From assembly GCF_027594865.1 (NCBI RefSeq), contig NZ_CP089391.1, forward strand, positions 682,001-746,000: a stretch of DNA of 64,000 nt. The letters are read 5' to 3'. The translations under genes and the position numbers were made by a program. The notes beneath the pieces were generated by a model. The model made no database searches, was not told where the DNA came from, and saw only the letters and a list, made by a program, of their open reading frames with translations. The DNA is from Bradyrhizobium xenonodulans (lineage in GTDB: Bacteria; Pseudomonadota; Alphaproteobacteria; Rhizobiales; Xanthobacteraceae). Shown here piece after piece: positions 1 to 8,224 of this stretch (position 1 is the stretch's first letter; every line of letters begins with the position of its first letter).

Positions 1-1
1 C

Positions 2-160
2 GCGCTGGAGAGCTCGTTCGGCGGCATGGCGGTGGACGATGCCGCCTACAAGCGGCTCGTGCACCTGCATTCGCTCAAGCGCCAGAGCGCGGAGGCGGCG
101 GAAGGGCTGGCCTCGTTCGCCGAGAAGCGCGCGGCGAATTGGGGCGGCGGGAAAGGCTGA
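2..160 (+). CDS. Enoyl-CoA hydratase/isomerase family protein, C-terminal fragment
   Basis: The frame is open from the left edge and ends with TGA at 158-160, giving 52 codons. Most of the gene lies outside the window. The tail contains an alanine-rich helix followed by FAEKRAANW, which resembles the C-terminal helix of crotonase-fold enzymes, where an 'F.EKR.P.W' motif is common. No catalytic residue is visible because the oxyanion-hole region is missing. The family assignment rests only on this tail and on codon usage typical of the neighbouring genes. It could be another acyl-CoA enzyme of the same fold. Confidence 0.5.
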   Translation, partial: ALESSFGGMAVDDAAYKRLVHLHSLKRQSAEAAEGLASFAEKRAANWGGGKG

Positions 161-163
161 ACG

Positions 164-427
164 TCAGCAGCCGCGGCAGATGTTGTTGATGCTGCGGTAG
201 ACGGCGTCGTCGTCCTGCCGCATCTGACGCACCGATTCGAGCGTCTTGCTCTCGGCGGCCCGCGCGGCGGGCTTGCGTTTCGCCGCAAGTTCTTCCTCCT
301 GGCGCTTGTAGCAGGCCTCGCGATCGGCCTTGGCCTGGATGAAGCGGCAGTTCTGCTCCAAAGCTGCGGCGGGGGTTGCCGAAAGCGCGAGGGCGGTCAG
401 GACGTATTTCACAAATGTCGAATCCAT
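164..427 (-). CDS. Small exported protein of unknown function
   Basis: This is an 87-residue protein if it begins at the ATG at 427, followed by MDSTFVKYVLTALALSATPA, a clear signal peptide cleaved near Ala-Leu-Glu. An upstream in-frame ATG at 463 would put 12 extra residues before the signal and is less likely. The mature part is charged, rich in Lys, Arg, Glu and Ala, and has four cysteines (NCRF, ACYK and NICRGC), so one or two disulfides are possible in the periplasm. It ends 3 bp after the crotonase stop and runs convergently with it. I do not recognise the family and assign no function. Confidence 0.6.
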   Translation of the reverse strand: MDSTFVKYVLTALALSATPAAALEQNCRFIQAKADREACYKRQEEELAAKRKPAARAAESKTLESVRQMRQDDDAVYRSINNICRGC

Positions 428-494
428 GGCGGCCCTTCTCTCAGGTCCGCCCTGCGAGAGCAACCGCCATGTTGCGACAGGTGCACGACACGGC

Positions 495-1379
495 TTACAG
501 CGACGGCGCGAGTGACGTTTTCAGCAGCGCGAGCAGCGCCTGTACCGCGGCGGCATTGCGCCGGCGCTCGGGGATCGCGGCCTTGACCCACAATTCCGGA
601 ATCGGAAAGTCGCGCAGCACCGGCTTGAGCGTGCCGTCGCGCAAGGCATCCGCGACGAGATAATGCGACATCAGCGCGATGCCGTTGCCGGCGATCGCGC
701 TACGCGCCAGCACATGTCCCTCGTTCGAGGAGAGCAGCGGGCTGACCTGGATGCTGATGCGGCCGCGCGGACCGTCAAAGACCCATTCCGGACCGGTCGG
801 CAGGAAGCTGAGGCAGCGATGCTCGACGAGGTCGCGCGGATGTTTTGGCGCGCCGTGTTTCTTCAAGTAAGCCGGTGAAGCGCAGAGCAGCCGCTTCAGC
901 GCGCACAGCGGCTCGTCGACCACGCCGCCGAAGGAATGCGGGAAGGCGCCGATGGCGATGTCAAAACCCTCTGTCACCGGATCAACCGGGCGATCGATCA
1001 GCACGATCTCGAGTTTCAATCGTGGGTTCTGGGTCTGGAAGGCGCTGAAGGCGTCGGCGAGGCGCGCCACCGTCAGCGAGGTCGGCGCCTTGATGCGGAG
1101 GTGGTCGACGAGATCGTGGCCCTTCTCGCCCATGCGCGAGAGCAAATCGGTGGCGTCAGTGACGACGCCGCGGGCGCGATGCACGTAACGCTGGCCGGCT
1201 TCGGTCAGCCGCAACTGCCGGGTGGAGCGGCGAAACAGTGGCGTGCCGATCCGCGTTTCCAACTGCGTGACGCGCTTGGCGACCACCGAGGTCGAGACAT
1301 CAAGCTTTCGCGCGGCGGCGGAGAAGCCGGCGGCATCGGCGGTGGCAAGGAAGGCCTGGAGGTTCACGAGGATGTCCAT
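495..1379 (-). CDS. LysR family transcriptional regulator
   Basis: The 294-residue protein has the standard LysR length. An N-terminal winged helix-turn-helix covers about residues 1-60 (AFLATADAAGFSAAARKLDV, then FRRSTRQLRLTEAGQRY), and a periplasmic-binding-protein-like effector domain covers about 90-290. It lies divergently from the FAD oxidoreductase gene that starts at 1490, with a 110-bp shared intergenic region. This is the usual LysR arrangement for controlling the facing gene and its own promoter, so the likely target is the oxidoreductase and the following ABC importer. The co-inducer cannot be read from the sequence. Confidence 0.9.
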   Translation of the reverse strand: MDILVNLQAFLATADAAGFSAAARKLDVSTSVVAKRVTQLETRIGTPLFRRSTRQLRLTEAGQRYVHRARGVVTDATDLLSRMGEKGHDLVDHLRIKAPTSLTVARLADAFSAFQTQNPRLKLEIVLIDRPVDPVTEGFDIAIGAFPHSFGGVVDEPLCALKRLLCASPAYLKKHGAPKHPRDLVEHRCLSFLPTGPEWVFDGPRGRISIQVSPLLSSNEGHVLARSAIAGNGIALMSHYLVADALRDGTLKPVLRDFPIPELWVKAAIPERRRNAAAVQALLALLKTSLAPSL

Positions 1380-1489
1380 GTCGACCTTTCTCGATTTGCG
1401 AAAGCTGATCGCGTATTTTGGTGGATTGTAGCCTGCCTCGCGCTAATTCATAGTCGGCCCCAAGCAAGAGATTTGGGAAGGGACGCGCC

Positions 1490-2854
1490 ATGCGGGCCAC
1501 GATGATCGAAGAACCGGCACGTCAGGTGCCGCTCTACGGCGAATATGAAGTCGTCGTGCTCGGCGGTGGGCCGGCGGGCATCGTCGCTGCCGGCTCGGCG
1601 GCGCGCGCGGGGCGCAAAACGCTTCTGATCGAGCGCTACGGATTCCTCGGCGGCATGGGGACGGCGGCCGGCGTCACCAATTTTTGCGGCCTGCACGGCA
1701 ACGTCTATGGCCAGGCGCACCGGCTGGTGCAGGGCATGGCGTCCGAGCTGCTGGCGCGGATCGACCGGCTCAACGGCCTCAATGCGCCGCATCTGATCCT
1801 CGGCAAGGTCTTCGCCCAGGCCTATGACACCGCCGCCTACAAGATCGCAGCCGATCAACTGCTCGCAAGCCACAAGGTCCACATCCTCTTCCATGCGCTC
1901 GGCGCCGGCGTCGTGATGGGCGATAACAGCCGCATCGACGCGCTGCTGGTGGAGACCAAGGCCGGCCGGCAGGCGGTGCGCGCGGAGATCTTCATCGATT
2001 GCTCGGGCGACGGCGATCTCGCGGTCTGGGCAGGTGCACCGTTCGACATCGGCGACGAGCACGGTCATCCGATGTATCCCTCGATGATGCTGCGCCTCAA
2101 CGGCATCGATCCCGAGAAGGCCGGCGATGCCTGGCGGACCATCCCGCTATTGATGGAGAAGGCGCTCGCCGCCGGCACCCACACATTTCCGCGCAAGAGC
2201 GCGATCGTGCGACCCCAAAAATCCGGCATCGAATGGCGGGTGAATTTCACGCAAGTGGCCCGTGAGGACGGCCACGCCATCAACGGCGTCGAGCCCGACG
2301 ATCTCACCCGCGGCGAGATCGAGGGCCGCAAGCAGGCGCTCGCCGCGTTCGAATTCCTGCGCACCGTGCCGGGCTTCGAAAAGTCCTACATCGTCGACCT
2401 GCCGCCGCAGCTCGGCATCCGCGAGACCCGCCGCATCAAGGGGGGCTACCAGCTCAGCGGCGAGGACGTGCTCGGTTGTGCCTCCTTCGAGGACTCGATC
2501 GGTGTCAATGGCTGGCCGATCGAGGCCCATGTTGCCGGCGACGTCGTCTTCACGTTTCCGCCAATCCCGGACTCGCGCGGCTATAACGAGCTGCCGTACC
2601 GGATGCTGGTACCCGAGGGTATCGACAATCTCCTGGTCGCCGGCCGCTGTGCCTCGATGACCCATGAGGGCCAGTCGGCGGCGCGGGTCTCCGGGGCCTG
2701 TTTCGCGATGGGGGAGGCCGCCGGTTCCGCCGCAGCGCTCGCGCTCGCCGGAAACCGGATCCCGCGCGAGATACAAGTTGAAAAATTGCAGGAAACGTTG
2801 AAACAACAGGGCGCCTTCATCGGGCGGGACCAGATGGTGCCCGAAGGCCTGTAA
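1490..2854 (+). CDS. FAD-dependent oxidoreductase (FAD_oxidored family)
   Basis: The 454-residue protein opens with a Rossmann dinucleotide fold. Strand YEVVVLGGGPAGIVAAGSAA carries the GxGxxG-type motif, followed by an acidic strand end LLIERYGFLGG. The C-terminal region NLLVAGRCASMTHEGQSAARV is the second FAD contact typical of this family, which includes flavoproteins related to ThiF/Thi4-type and CoB-CoM reductase-like enzymes. The substrate is unknown. The start at 1490 is supported by GGAAGGG about 7 bp upstream. It is first in a same-strand unit with an ABC importer whose binding protein starts 34 bp later, so it probably acts on the imported compound. It faces the LysR gene. Confidence 0.85.
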   Translation: MRATMIEEPARQVPLYGEYEVVVLGGGPAGIVAAGSAARAGRKTLLIERYGFLGGMGTAAGVTNFCGLHGNVYGQAHRLVQGMASELLARIDRLNGLNAPHLILGKVFAQAYDTAAYKIAADQLLASHKVHILFHALGAGVVMGDNSRIDALLVETKAGRQAVRAEIFIDCSGDGDLAVWAGAPFDIGDEHGHPMYPSMMLRLNGIDPEKAGDAWRTIPLLMEKALAAGTHTFPRKSAIVRPQKSGIEWRVNFTQVAREDGHAINGVEPDDLTRGEIEGRKQALAAFEFLRTVPGFEKSYIVDLPPQLGIRETRRIKGGYQLSGEDVLGCASFEDSIGVNGWPIEAHVAGDVVFTFPPIPDSRGYNELPYRMLVPEGIDNLLVAGRCASMTHEGQSAARVSGACFAMGEAAGSAAALALAGNRIPREIQVEKLQETLKQQGAFIGRDQMVPEGL

Positions 2855-2888
2855 CGGACTGCAAAACAACGACGGCGGAGGAAACGGG

Positions 2889-3893
2889 ATGATCGGGATT
2901 GCGCGGCTCGCGCTGGCGAGCCTTCTGGCGATCATGGCGACGGGCTCGGCGAGGTCCGAGGACGCGTTGAAGGCCAGGGTCGGCGTGCTGCGCCTGTCGT
3001 CCTCCGCGCCGGTCTTCATCGCGCAGGACAAGAGCTATTTTCGCGAGGCCGGTCTGGAGGTCGAGCTGAAATTCTTCGACGCGGCGCAACCGATCGCGGT
3101 GGCGACGACCTCGGGCGACGTCGATTTCGGCGTCACCGCCTTCACGGCCGGTCTCTACAATCTCGCCGGCAAGGGCACGCTGAAAGTGATCGGCGGCATG
3201 AGCCGTGAGAGGGCCGGCTACCCCCTGATCGGCTATTTCGCCAGCAACAACGCCTATGCGGCCGGGCTGAAGACGCCGAAGGACCTCGCGGGCAAGCGCG
3301 TGGCGATGACGCAGGTCGGATCGAGCTTCCACTATTCGCTCGGCCTGCTCGCCGACAAATACGGCTTCAAGCTCGCGGAGGTGAAGATCGTGCCGCTGCA
3401 ATCGCTTTCGAATGCCGCGGCCGCGCTCAAGGGCGAGACCGTCGATGCGGCGCTGCTGCCGATCTCGACCGCGCGCAAGCTGATGGACGAGGGCGGCGCG
3501 AAGTTTCTGGGCTGGGTCGGGGACGAGACGCCCTGGCAACTCGGCGCGGTGTTCGCCTCGCCGAAGACGCTGACCAACAAGGAGCTGGTGACGAAATTCC
3601 TCGGTGTGCTCGCGAAAGCCGATCGCGAATATCACGACGTCATCCTCGCCGCGATGAAGGACGGCGTCGCCCCGATCAACGACAAGACGAAGCCGCTGCT
3701 GGAGATCATCGCCAAATATACCAATCTGCCGGTCGAGCAGGTGGTCGGCAATTGCGCCTATATCGATCCCGACGGCAAGCTCGACGTGAAGAACGTCGAC
3801 AACCAGATCAAATGGCTCCAGGAGCAGGGCTTCGCGGACAAGGGCTTTGACGCGAATGCGATCATCGCCAAGGACTATGTGAAGGCGGATTGA
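2889..3893 (+). CDS. ABC transporter substrate-binding protein (NMT1/SsuA-like)
   Basis: The 334-residue protein begins with a signal peptide (about residues 1-23, ending near SARSEDA). The PBP fold of the NMT1/THI5 or aliphatic-sulfonate type follows: a first strand KARVGVLRLSSSAPVFIAQD, then 'KSYFREAGLEVEL' and 'SGDVDFGVTAFTAG', which are hallmarks of this group. GGAGG lies directly upstream. The partner ATPase and permease are downstream after a 125-bp palindrome. The substrates of this superfamily include nitrate, taurine, sulfonates and pyrimidine precursors, and the sequence does not decide between them. Confidence 0.88.
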   Translation: MIGIARLALASLLAIMATGSARSEDALKARVGVLRLSSSAPVFIAQDKSYFREAGLEVELKFFDAAQPIAVATTSGDVDFGVTAFTAGLYNLAGKGTLKVIGGMSRERAGYPLIGYFASNNAYAAGLKTPKDLAGKRVAMTQVGSSFHYSLGLLADKYGFKLAEVKIVPLQSLSNAAAALKGETVDAALLPISTARKLMDEGGAKFLGWVGDETPWQLGAVFASPKTLTNKELVTKFLGVLAKADREYHDVILAAMKDGVAPINDKTKPLLEIIAKYTNLPVEQVVGNCAYIDPDGKLDVKNVDNQIKWLQEQGFADKGFDANAIIAKDYVKAD

Positions 3894-3914
3894 TGCTGCG
3901 CCCTCCTCTCCATC

Positions 3915-4039
3915 CCCGTCATCCTGAGGTGCTGGACTTGCGGCTTGCCGCAAGGCGAGCCTCGAAGGATGTACTGCCGAGCTGCATCCGGGCCGTACAT
4001 CCTTCGAGGCTCGCTTCGCGAGCACCTCAGGATGACGGG
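3915..4039. repeat. Long palindromic intergenic repeat inside the ABC operon
   Basis: The outer arms CCCGTCATCCTGAGGTGCT (3915-3933) and its reverse complement (4021-4039) pair perfectly. Inner arms around GCGAGCCTCGAAGGATGTAC and GTACATCCTTCGAGGCTCGC also pair, leaving a short central loop near 'tgccgagctgcatccgggcc'. The whole 125 bp would fold into one long hairpin. I recognise this as a repeat family common in Bradyrhizobium genomes. It separates the binding-protein gene from the ATPase gene. Confidence 0.85.
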
Positions 4040-4059
4040 TCGAAAGTGGAGGGTTGCAC

Positions 4060-4833
4060 ATGGACCTGATCGCCAACCACATCTCCCACCGCTTCGGCGA
4101 TCTCGCCGTGCTCGACGACGTCTCCTTCACCGTCAGCGCCGGCGAGGTGGTGGCGATCGTGGGGCCCTCGGGTTGCGGCAAGAGCACGCTGCTGTCGATC
4201 CTCGGCGGGCTGTTGCAGCCGAATTCGGGCACGCCCGAACTGCGCGGCGCGCCGCCGGCGGACAGTCTCAATCCGCTCACCTTCGTGTTCCAGGATTTTG
4301 CGCTGCTGCCCTGGGCCACGGTGGAGGAGAATGTCGAATTCCCGCTGCTGCACACGCAACTCTCCGCGACCCAGCGCCGGGCGCTGGTCGACGATGCCCT
4401 GCGCCGCACCGGGCTGACCGATTTTCGCAGAACCTATCCAAAACAGCTCTCCGGCGGCATGCGCCAGCGCGTCGGCATTTCACGTGCGCTTGCAGTCAGG
4501 CCTGCCATTCTCCTGATGGACGAGCCGCTCTCGGCGCTGGATTCGCAGACCCGTGAGCTCCTGATGGAGGATTTCGTCCGCCTGCTCGCCGACGGCGGCA
4601 TGGGCGCGGTCTATGTCACGCATAATCTCGAAGAGGCAGCGCGGCTTGCCGACCGCATCGTGGTGCTGTCGCGCCGGCCCGGCCGCATTCGCGAGGTCGT
4701 GACCGTGCCGATGACGCGCACCGAACGCGGCGAAGCGGCTGCGCGCGAAAAGCTGCTCGCGCTTCAGAACCAGATCTGGTCGCTGATCCGCAACGAGGCG
4801 ATCGATGCCGAGCGCGAGGTCCAGCATGCTTGA
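4060..4833 (+). CDS. ABC transporter ATP-binding protein (nitrate/sulfonate/taurine type)
   Basis: The 257-residue cytoplasmic ATPase carries all the nucleotide-binding motifs: Walker A GPSGCGKST, Q-loop (FVFQDFALLPWATV), signature LSGGMRQR, Walker B ILLMDEPLSALD and the switch histidine in VTHNLEEA. The FQDFALLPW Q-loop and lack of a C-terminal regulatory domain fit the SsuB/TauB/NrtD group. The ATG at 4060 is preferred over the in-frame TTG at 4054 because GGAGGG at about 4047-4053 is correctly spaced only for the ATG. The gene overlaps the permease start by 8 bp, so the two are probably translationally coupled. Confidence 0.93.
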   Translation: MDLIANHISHRFGDLAVLDDVSFTVSAGEVVAIVGPSGCGKSTLLSILGGLLQPNSGTPELRGAPPADSLNPLTFVFQDFALLPWATVEENVEFPLLHTQLSATQRRALVDDALRRTGLTDFRRTYPKQLSGGMRQRVGISRALAVRPAILLMDEPLSALDSQTRELLMEDFVRLLADGGMGAVYVTHNLEEAARLADRIVVLSRRPGRIREVVTVPMTRTERGEAAAREKLLALQNQIWSLIRNEAIDAEREVQHA

Positions 4834-5647
4834 TCGCGCGTCGGTGGAAGCGACCAAGAACGAGACGACGCGGCGCGTCCGTTTCCGCGGCGCCGGCTTC
4901 GTGCCCGCCTCCAGCCGCTTCGGTGGCTTGATCGCGCTCGCGCTCGTCATCGCGATCTGGCAGGCGGCCGGCAGCACCGGCCTCGTCAATCCGCTGTTCC
5001 TGCCGCCGCCCTCGGCGATCGCGCGCGCGATCTACCAGCTCGCGATCTCAGGCGCGCTCTGGCAGCATCTCTCGGCATCGTTGCTGCGCATCGGCGTCGG
5101 CTGGCTGCTCGGGACGGCGGCCGGCGTCGCGGTCGGGTTTGCCATTGGGCTGTCGCGGCTTGCGCGCAGCGTCGGCATCACCTTCATCTCCGCGCTGTTC
5201 CCGATTCCGAAGATCGCGCTGCTGCCGCTGTTGATCCTCTGGCTCGGCATCGGCGAAGAGCCGAAGATCGCGACCATCGCGCTCGGCGTGTTCTTCTCGA
5301 CTGCGATCTCGGTCTATAGCGGCGTCGACGCCGTGCCGCGCAATCTCATCCGCATGGCGCAAAGCTTCAACGTTCCCTTCGCAACCATCGTGCGCAAGGT
5401 GATCTGGCCCGGCGCGCTGCCCGCGATCCTCGCCGGCTTTCGCATCACAGCCTCGGTCGCGCTTCTGCTCGTCGTCAGCGCCGAGATGATCGGCGCGCAA
5501 TACGGCATCGGCGCGTTCGTGCTCCAGGCCGGAAATCTGATGCAGACGGATCAGCTTTTGGCGGGCGTGGTGATCCTGTCGGCGTTCGGGCTGGCCGTGG
5601 GCAGGGTGATCGGCTGGCTGGAGACGCGGTTATTGCACTGGCGGTAG
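4826..5647 (+). CDS. ABC transporter permease (nitrate/sulfonate/taurine type)
   Basis: The 273-residue inner-membrane protein has about six hydrophobic segments and an EAA-like cytoplasmic loop (FATIVRKVIWPGALPAILAG), which contacts the ATPase. The segment FLPPPSAIARAIYQL after the first membrane helix is characteristic of SsuC/TauC-type permeases. The start at 4826 (MLDRASVEATK) follows GAGGT at 4816-4820 and overlaps the ATPase stop. An upstream ATG at 4805 lacks this site. It is the last gene of the importer unit and ends before a palindromic repeat and the convergent gentisate dioxygenase gene. Confidence 0.92.
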   Translation: MLDRASVEATKNETTRRVRFRGAGFVPASSRFGGLIALALVIAIWQAAGSTGLVNPLFLPPPSAIARAIYQLAISGALWQHLSASLLRIGVGWLLGTAAGVAVGFAIGLSRLARSVGITFISALFPIPKIALLPLLILWLGIGEEPKIATIALGVFFSTAISVYSGVDAVPRNLIRMAQSFNVPFATIVRKVIWPGALPAILAGFRITASVALLLVVSAEMIGAQYGIGAFVLQAGNLMQTDQLLAGVVILSAFGLAVGRVIGWLETRLLHWR

Positions 5648-5664
5648 CTACAATCGCCGCCGCC

Positions 5665-5753
5665 GTAGGGTGGGCAAAGCGAAGCGTGCCCACCATTTCT
5701 TCATGAGCTGCGAAGACGTGGGCACGGCGCAAGGGCGCCTTTGCCCAGCCTAC
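5665..5753. repeat. Palindromic repeat between convergent genes (GTAGGGTGGGCAAAG family)
   Basis: The left end GTAGGGTGGGCAAAG and the right end CTTTGCCCAGCCTAC are inverted copies with one mismatch. Inside, 'gcgtgcccacca' pairs with 'gtgggcacggc'. A second copy lies at 62790-62878. The position between two convergent genes would let it act as a bidirectional transcription stop, but no U-tract is visible. Confidence 0.8.
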
Positions 5754-5760
5754 GAGAGCC

Positions 5761-6801
5761 TCACGCGTTGCCGCGATCCTCGCGAAACAGATCCAGCTTC
5801 TGCTGCACCGGCCGATCCGAGAAGCTGAACAGCACGGCGTCGTCGTCCGCCTCGTGTGTGACCCACTGCCAGCTCGGCACCACGAACAGATCGCGCGGGC
5901 CCCATTCGAAAACCGCGTCGCCGATCCGGCTGCGGCCGCGCCCTTCGATCGGGCAGAACACGGTGGCATCCGTTGCGCGATAGCGCGTAGTTTTAAAGCC
6001 CTTCGGCAGCAGCTGGATGAAGGTGCCGATGGTCGGCATCGCGAAATCGCCGGTCTCGGGGTTGCTGAATTTCAGCTTCAAGCCGTGACAGGCATCCCAT
6101 TCCTGGCTCGGGCGAGCCTTCTCCAGCGCCTCGCGGGTGTAGGCATAGGGATAGCTGAAGATCGGCGAGGTCTTCGAGCTCCGCTTCACGTCGACCGGCA
6201 GCAGATTGTGGCCGTAGCGGGCAAAGCTGTCGCCGGCCGGCTTGGTGATCTTCTGCTGGTCCTCCTTGGAGCCTTCCGCGAAGGAGCAGTCGAAGAACTG
6301 CACCAGCGGGATATCGAGGCCGTCGAGCCAGAACATCGGCTCGTCGGTCTCGTTGGAATGATCGTGCCAGGTCATCGACGGCGTGATGATGAAGTCGCCA
6401 GGCGCCATCGCGGTGCGCTCGCCGTCGACCGCGGTGTGGGCGCCCTTGCCTTCGAGCACGAAGCGCAGCGCCGACTGGCTGTGCCGGTGCGCGGGCGCGA
6501 CGTCGCCGGGCACCACCATCTGCACGCCGGCATAGAGCGAGGTCGTGATCTTGGACTGTCCGCGAAGGCCGGGATTCTCCAGCACCAGCACGCGCCGCTC
6601 GGCTTCCTTGGCGGTGATCAGCTTGCCGGCTTCCGTCATGTAGTCGCGGATGACGTCGAACTTCCAGAGGTGCGGGCGGCAAGCGCTCTTCGGCTCCGGC
6701 GTGATCAGATCGCTCATGACCGTCCACAGCGCGGTGAGATTTTCGCCGTCGATCTTCCGGTAGAACGCCTCGCGTTCCGGCGTCTTGGTCACGGCTTCCA
6801 T
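5761..6801 (-). CDS. gtdA: Gentisate 1,2-dioxygenase family protein (bicupin ring-cleavage dioxygenase)
   Basis: The 346-residue protein has the length of the gentisate/salicylate/1-hydroxy-2-naphthoate dioxygenase family. The first cupin has the Fe-binding motif PAHRHSQSALRFVLEG and a later histidine in SMTWHDHSNE. A second cupin near the C-terminus (TDATVFCPIEGRG, then FVVPSWQWVTHEA) completes the bicupin. It would open gentisate to maleylpyruvate in the cytoplasm. The start at 6801 is chosen for the AGGAGG just upstream; an in-frame ATG at 6861 lies inside the promoter. It is transcribed divergently from the isomerase gene. A salicylate 1,2-dioxygenase of the same family cannot be excluded from sequence alone. 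Confidence 0.88.
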   Translation of the reverse strand: MEAVTKTPEREAFYRKIDGENLTALWTVMSDLITPEPKSACRPHLWKFDVIRDYMTEAGKLITAKEAERRVLVLENPGLRGQSKITTSLYAGVQMVVPGDVAPAHRHSQSALRFVLEGKGAHTAVDGERTAMAPGDFIITPSMTWHDHSNETDEPMFWLDGLDIPLVQFFDCSFAEGSKEDQQKITKPAGDSFARYGHNLLPVDVKRSSKTSPIFSYPYAYTREALEKARPSQEWDACHGLKLKFSNPETGDFAMPTIGTFIQLLPKGFKTTRYRATDATVFCPIEGRGRSRIGDAVFEWGPRDLFVVPSWQWVTHEADDDAVLFSFSDRPVQQKLDLFREDRGNA

Positions 6802-6827
6802 GGCGCGCCTCCTGTTCTCGTTTGTAA

Positions 6828-6849
6828 ATTGACAGTATACTGACGATCT
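6828..6849. promoter_or_regulatory. Putative operator, copy 1, in the divergent gtdA/isomerase promoter region
   Basis: The 22-bp motif begins ATTGACAGTATACT and continues GACGATCT. It contains the perfect 10-bp palindrome CAGTATACTG (6833-6842). A second copy upstream of the CoA-dependent monooxygenase gene matches at 20 of 22 positions. The palindrome covers the minus-strand -10 box. The obvious candidate to bind it is the MarR-family protein encoded at 7528-8037; that is an inference. Confidence 0.65.
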
Positions 6850-6861
6850 GGCTAGCGTCAA
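6834..6861 (-). promoter_or_regulatory. Sigma-70-type promoter of the gentisate dioxygenase gene
   Basis: On the minus strand, TTGACG (6861-6856) is followed after 16 bp by TATACT (6839-6834). Both are close to consensus. Transcription would start about 26 nt before the ATG at 6801. The -10 box is embedded in the palindrome described in the next entry. Confidence 0.65.
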
Positions 6862-6905
6862 CGTGGCGAACGACGTACAAGCAACGGGAAAACGGGAGGA
6901 TTCCG

Positions 6906-7538
6906 ATGAAGCTGCACGGCTATTTCCGCTCCAGCGCCGCCTACCGGGTGCGGATCGCGCTGAACCTGAAGGGCATCAGTGCCGAGCATCTGCCGCATCA
7001 TCTGCGCAAGGGCGAGCAATGCGCGCCTAGCTATCTCGCTATCAACCCGCAGGGCCTGGTGCCCGCGTTGGAGAACGATGCAGGCGCCGTGCTGACCCAA
7101 TCGGTTGCGATCATCGAATGGCTCGACGAGACGCACCCCAATTCGCCGCTGCTGCCGAAGGATACGTTGCAACGCGCCAAGGTGAGGGCATTTGCGCTCG
7201 CGATCGCCTGCGACACCCATCCGGTTCAGAACCTGAAGGTGCTGGCGCGGCTGCGCGAGCTTGGTCTTGCCGAGGAGAAAGTCCAGGACTGGGCGGCATG
7301 GGTCAACCGCGAAGGGCTGTCGGCCTGTGAAACCCTGATCAAGGGCGAGCCCGGGCCGTTCTGCTTCGGTCATACGCCGACGCTCGCTGATCTCTGCCTC
7401 GTGCCGCAGCTCGCCAATGCGCGCCGGTTCGGCGTCGATGTCTCCGCCTATCCGCGCCTGCTGAAGGCAGAAGCCGCGGCAAAGGCGCTGCCGGCCTTCG
7501 CCAATGCCGCGCCGGAGAAGCAGCCCGATGCCGAGTAA
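6906..7538 (+). CDS. Maleylpyruvate/maleylacetoacetate isomerase, zeta-class GST
   Basis: The 210-residue protein has the zeta-class GST start: thioredoxin-like domain MKLHGYFRSSAAYRVRIAL with the SSxxxRVRIAL glutathione-activating motif, then the cis-proline region PQGLVPALE and 'LTQSVAIIEWLDE'. The all-helical C-terminal domain includes the conserved 'PTLADLCLVPQ' segment. The enzyme would use glutathione to isomerise maleylpyruvate, the gentisate dioxygenase product, to fumarylpyruvate. Its divergent position next to that dioxygenase favours maleylpyruvate over maleylacetoacetate. GGGAGG precedes the start. It overlaps the MarR gene by 11 bp. Confidence 0.88.
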   Translation: MKLHGYFRSSAAYRVRIALNLKGISAEHLPHHLRKGEQCAPSYLAINPQGLVPALENDAGAVLTQSVAIIEWLDETHPNSPLLPKDTLQRAKVRAFALAIACDTHPVQNLKVLARLRELGLAEEKVQDWAAWVNREGLSACETLIKGEPGPFCFGHTPTLADLCLVPQLANARRFGVDVSAYPRLLKAEAAAKALPAFANAAPEKQPDAE

Positions 7539-8037
7539 GCCTGCTCCGATCACGATCGACGCGGTCTATGCCGCGCCGGGCTATCTGTTCCGGCGCATGC
7601 AGCAGATTGCGGTCTCGATCTTCATGGAGGAGTGCAGGGCCTTCGACCTCACCCCAGTGCAATACGCGGCGCTGATCGCGATCCACACCCATCCCGGCAT
7701 CGACGCAACGCGGCTGTCGGCCGTGATCGCCTTCGACCGCTCCACGCTCGGTAGCGTGATCGAGCGGCTCCAGGCCAAGGATTATGTCGAGCGTAAGCCG
7801 GCGCCCGAGGACAAGCGGATCAAGCTGCTCTATCTGACCAAGTCAGGCGCCGCGATCCTGCGCGAGATCATTCCCGCCGTCGAACGCGCCCAGGCCCGCA
7901 TGCTGGAGCCGCTCAAGCCCGCCGACCGCAAGACGCTGATGGGGCTCTTGGTGCAGCTCGTCGATCTCAACAACGAGGCCTCGCGGGTGCCGCTGCGGGC
8001 GGAAGATGCGCTGGAGCATCTGGGGAAGGGTGGGTGA
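7528..8037 (+). CDS. MarR family transcriptional regulator
   Basis: The 169-residue protein has a MarR winged-helix core. The recognition region LSAVIAFDRSTLGSVIERLQAKDYVERKPAPEDKRIKLL includes the wing 'PEDKRIKLLYLT' that marks the family. Flanking N- and C-terminal helices form the dimer interface. The start at 7528 follows GGAGAAGC and overlaps the isomerase gene; an upstream ATG at 7504 is poorly placed. It probably represses the aromatic genes on both sides and is released by an aromatic acid or its CoA ester. The shared promoter motif at 6828 and 10989 is the likely target. Confidence 0.9.
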   Translation: MPSKPAPITIDAVYAAPGYLFRRMQQIAVSIFMEECRAFDLTPVQYAALIAIHTHPGIDATRLSAVIAFDRSTLGSVIERLQAKDYVERKPAPEDKRIKLLYLTKSGAAILREIIPAVERAQARMLEPLKPADRKTLMGLLVQLVDLNNEASRVPLRAEDALEHLGKGG

Positions 8038-8074
8038 GGGGAGGAATTGGCGACGCTGTCGCCTTTATCTCCGC

Positions 8075-8177
8075 TGTCATTCCCCGCGAAGGCGGGGAAT
8101 CCAGTACGCCGCGGCCCGTCGGGCCAATCACTGCCGTCTCTGGAATACTGGATCGCCCGCCTGCGCGGGCGATGACA
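8075..8177. repeat. Palindromic repeat (GTCATTCCCCGCGAAGGCGGGG family), intact copy
   Basis: The left hairpin TTCCCCGCGAAGGCGGGGAA is followed by CCAGTA. The right half has TACTGGAT followed by the hairpin CGCCCGCCTGCGCGGGCG and ends GATGACA, an inverted match to TGTCATT. The element is 103 bp and sits between two convergent genes. A related copy interrupted by two insertion sequences lies at 40260-43063. Confidence 0.85.
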
Positions 8178-8224
8178 CCGAGAGTGTAGGTTCGCGCGTG
8201 CGTCCCTCACTCTTGCTCCTCCCC

